A stretch of 7,966 bases of DNA from Thermoleophilia bacterium (GTDB lineage Bacteria > Actinomycetota > Thermoleophilia > Gaiellales > Gaiellaceae): positions 1-7,966 of the forward strand of contig JAICVP010000092.1 of assembly GCA_025935275.1 (NCBI GenBank), read 5' to 3'. The position numbers were made by a program, and so were the translations under genes. Positions 6,497 to 7,966 of this stretch are shown here, piece by piece (the first letter of the stretch is position 1; every line of letters begins with the position of its first letter). The notes below the pieces were generated by a model that was not told where the DNA came from, made no database searches, and saw nothing but the letters and a program-made list of their open reading frames with translations.

Positions 6497-7216
6497 CTAG
6501 GCGGCGCGGAGGTAGAGGAAGAACTCACGATTTCCCTTCGGCCCGGGCAGGCCCGAATCTGCCGCGCCTTCGACGTGCGCTCCCCACTCGGACGCCTGCG
6601 CCGAGACTTCGCCGACGACACGCCTGTGCACCTCGGGGTCGCGCACGACACCGCCCTTGCCGACCTCGTCGCGGCCGGCCTCGAACTGCGGCTTGACCAG
6701 GACGAGCGCCCGCCAATCCGGCGCCGCGCACGCGAGTGCGGACGGCAGAGCCTTGGCGAGGGAGATGAAGGAGACGTCGCAGGTGAGGAAGGTTGGCGCG
6801 AACGGCAGGTCTCCACAGTCGAGCTCGCGCACGTTCACCCGCTCCATGACCGTGACCCGCGGATCCTCGCGGAGCTTCTGATGGAGCTGGCCGTAGCCGA
6901 CATCGAGCGCGCATACCCGCGCGGCACCCGCCTGCAGGAGGCAGTCGGTGAAGCCGCCGGTCGAGGCGCCGACGTCGAGGCAGTCCTCGCCTTCGACGTC
7001 GATTGCGAACGTCGCGAGAGCGTTGGCGAGCTTCTCCCCGCCACGGGAGACGAATCGCGGGCCCGCCTTCACCTCGATCTCTGCCGCCTCGTCCACCTGC
7101 TCCCCGGCTTTCGCATGGCCGGGGACCTTTCCGGCGAGGACCAGGGCCTGGGCCTGCGAGCGCGTTTCGGCGAGCCCGCGCTCGACCATGAGGACATCGA
7201 GCCGCTTCTTGGTCAC
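6497..7216 (-). CDS. tlyA: TlyA family rRNA 2'-O-methyltransferase
   Basis: TlyA methylates ribose 2'-OH groups of rRNA using S-adenosylmethionine; in mycobacteria its targets are 16S C1409 and 23S C1920, and its loss gives capreomycin resistance. With the GTG start at 7216 the protein has 239 residues: an N-terminal S4 RNA-binding domain (KKRLDVLMVERGLAETRS, 3-20), a linker, and a Rossmann methyltransferase domain with the SAM loop DVGASTGGFTD (81-91). Lys62, Asp147, Lys175 and Glu231 each sit seven residues before the proposed M. tuberculosis catalytic set Lys69, Asp154, Lys182 and Glu238, so the active site is intact. The S4 domain looks a few residues short after AGKV (28-31). A TTG at 7255 is an alternative start three bases after the ispA stop, giving 13 more residues, but homology favours the GTG. 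No ribosome site is clear for either. The gene ends with TAG, one base before nadK. Confidence 0.95.
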   Translation of the reverse strand: MTKKRLDVLMVERGLAETRSQAQALVLAGKVPGHAKAGEQVDEAAEIEVKAGPRFVSRGGEKLANALATFAIDVEGEDCLDVGASTGGFTDCLLQAGAARVCALDVGYGQLHQKLREDPRVTVMERVNVRELDCGDLPFAPTFLTCDVSFISLAKALPSALACAAPDWRALVLVKPQFEAGRDEVGKGGVVRDPEVHRRVVGEVSAQASEWGAHVEGAADSGLPGPKGNREFFLYLRAA

Positions 7217-7258
7217 CCGCGCAGCGTAACGCGTGCCCTGCGCCGCAATCGTCAAGGC
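7217..7258 (-). other. Short gap between ispA and tlyA
   Basis: These 42 bases between the ispA stop (TAA) and the preferred tlyA GTG are the only appreciable non-coding stretch in the window. I see no hairpin followed by a T run, so no terminator, and no good promoter: a TTGACG at 7255-7250 has only a poor TACGCT partner 21 bases downstream. If the TTG start of tlyA is used, the gap shrinks to three bases. Confidence 0.5.
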
Positions 7259-7966
7259 TTAGGTACGCCGGTCCCGGATTGCCGCCACGAGCTCGGCCAG
7301 AACCGATGTGTCGGCGGGCAGCGCGGCGAGGCGCTCGTGCACCCGGGCGTGCGCCGCGTCGGCAAGCTCCCGCGCGTGCTCGAGCCCGTGCAGGGAGACG
7401 TACGTGACCTTGCCGGCGGCCTCGTCTTTCCCCGGCGTTTTCCCGAGCTCCGCGGCGGTCCCGGTCGCGTCGAGGATGTCGTCGACGATCTGGAAGAGAA
7501 GGCCGAGCTCCTCCCCGAAGGACGCCCAGGGATCCCGCTCCTCCGGCGAGAGCCCTGCGACGGCGACTGCGCACGTGACCGACGCGCGGAGGAGCCGGCC
7601 CGTCTTGAGCTCGTGCAGGTGGACGAGCCCCTCGGCGTCGAGATCGCCGTCGGTCGTCACGTCGACGTACTGGCCTCCGATCATCCCGAGGGTTGCGGCT
7701 GCGAGCTCCCGCGCGGGCTCCGGGCTCTCGTAGCCGAGCACGAGGCGGAAGGCCTCGGTCAAGAGCGCGTCGCCCGCCAGAATCGCCACCCCTTCGCCGA
7801 AGCGCACGTGCGAGCTCGGCTGGCCCCGCCGTAGATCGTCGTCGTCGAGTGCAGGCAGGTCGTCGTGGACGAGGCTGAAGGTGTGGACGAGCTCGAGCGC
7901 GCAAGCGGCGGGCAACACCTCCGCGGGCTCGCAACCGAGTGCCTCTCCGGTCGCGAGGCAGAGCAC
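7259..7966 (-). CDS. ispA: Polyprenyl (farnesyl-type) diphosphate synthase, C-terminal part (cut by the window edge)
   Basis: This enzyme condenses isopentenyl diphosphate with an allylic diphosphate to make short isoprenoid chains such as FPP, which feed undecaprenyl phosphate, quinones and carotenoids. 235 residues are present; about 55-65 at the N-terminus lie past the right edge. The first Asp-rich motif is DDLPALDDDDLRRG (35-48), with the two-residue insertion of bacterial farnesyl diphosphate synthases, and the second is FQIVDDILD (158-166). Between them lie AGDALLTEAF (64-73), GGQYVD (97-102) and HELKTGRLLRAS (118-129). Phe30, five residues before the first Asp pair, is aromatic as in E. 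coli IspA (HAYSLIHDD), which favours a C15 product; C20 cannot be excluded. The gene stops with TAA. It precedes tlyA as in many bacteria, but the dxs gene often found between them is absent here. Confidence 0.94.
   Translation of the reverse strand: MLCLATGEALGCEPAEVLPAACALELVHTFSLVHDDLPALDDDDLRRGQPSSHVRFGEGVAILAGDALLTEAFRLVLGYESPEPARELAAATLGMIGGQYVDVTTDGDLDAEGLVHLHELKTGRLLRASVTCAVAVAGLSPEERDPWASFGEELGLLFQIVDDILDATGTAAELGKTPGKDEAAGKVTYVSLHGLEHARELADAAHARVHERLAALPADTSVLAELVAAIRDRRT

Larger units (their letters stand above)
1..7966 (-). other. Probable single operon of nine genes with overlapping junctions
   Basis: All nine genes are on one strand. Reading downstream, the junctions are: ispA to tlyA, 42 bases apart; tlyA to nadK, one base (base 6496); nadK to recN, TGATG overlap; recN to steA, GTGA overlap; steA to SRPBCC, GTGA overlap; SRPBCC to steB, one base (base 2511); steB to glycosyltransferase, eight-base overlap; glycosyltransferase to pyrG, TGATG overlap. 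No terminator-like hairpin is seen. Only steA and pyrG have a visible ribosome site, so the others probably rely on translational coupling or weak initiation. The operon promoter must lie to the right of the window, and the end lies to the left. Confidence 0.75.

Noticed and set aside
7223..7255. Possible promoter before tlyA (TTGACG with TACGCT)
   Set aside because: The spacing is 21 bases and the second hexamer matches poorly; the TTGACG falls within the possible alternative start of tlyA. This is not enough to call a promoter.
6020..7834. A 604-codon open frame on the plus strand over nadK, tlyA and ispA
   Set aside because: It is antisense to three conserved enzymes and has low-complexity, charge-rich composition; it is a codon-bias shadow.
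1..7966. CRISPR arrays, tRNA or rRNA genes, insertion sequences, attachment sites
   Set aside because: No spaced repeats, RNA gene folds, transposase motifs or terminal inverted repeats were found by eye, and coding sequence fills nearly the whole window.

Overview
This 7,966-base window is GC-rich and densely coded. Every supportable gene lies on the minus strand, so the window reads as one operon-like block running from right (7966) to left (1). The tlyA-nadK-recN-steA-steB-pyrG backbone is the order I associate with Actinobacteria (in Mycobacterium tuberculosis, Rv1694 to Rv1699). The high GC, the GTG starts and the ispA gene directly before tlyA suggest a deep-branching actinobacterium, perhaps class Thermoleophilia. 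That placement is an inference from gene content only.

The layout, in transcription order, is as follows. The 3' part of a short-chain polyprenyl diphosphate synthase (ispA-like, 7259-7966) is cut by the right edge. It is followed by tlyA (2'-O-ribose rRNA methyltransferase, 6497-7216), nadK (NAD kinase, 5707-6495) and recN (SMC-like DNA repair ATPase, 4064-5707). Then come steA (2934-4067), a small SRPBCC/START-fold protein (2512-2937), steB/MctB-like (1593-2510), a two-domain protein joining a family 2 glycosyltransferase to a shortened MraY/WecA-like membrane domain (392-1600), and the 5' third of pyrG (CTP synthase, 1-392), cut by the left edge.

The genes are almost seamless. From tlyA to pyrG, neighbours overlap by 1 to 8 bases or are separated by a single base, and the only visible gap is about 42 bases between ispA and tlyA. 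This predicts co-transcription and translational coupling. I see no promoter, terminator, RNA gene, mobile element, repeat array or CRISPR in the window, and no stretch over 300 bases without a gene.

The first half combines isoprenoid supply, ribosome modification, NADP synthesis and DNA repair. The second half looks like a cell-envelope module. SteA and SteB are known as partner proteins of the division site in Corynebacterium. Here an SRPBCC protein sits between them, and a glycosyltransferase fused to a prenyl-phosphate-sugar-transferase-like membrane domain follows directly. That fused protein, with altered MraY active-site motifs and no biochemical function that I know of, is the most interesting item in the window.
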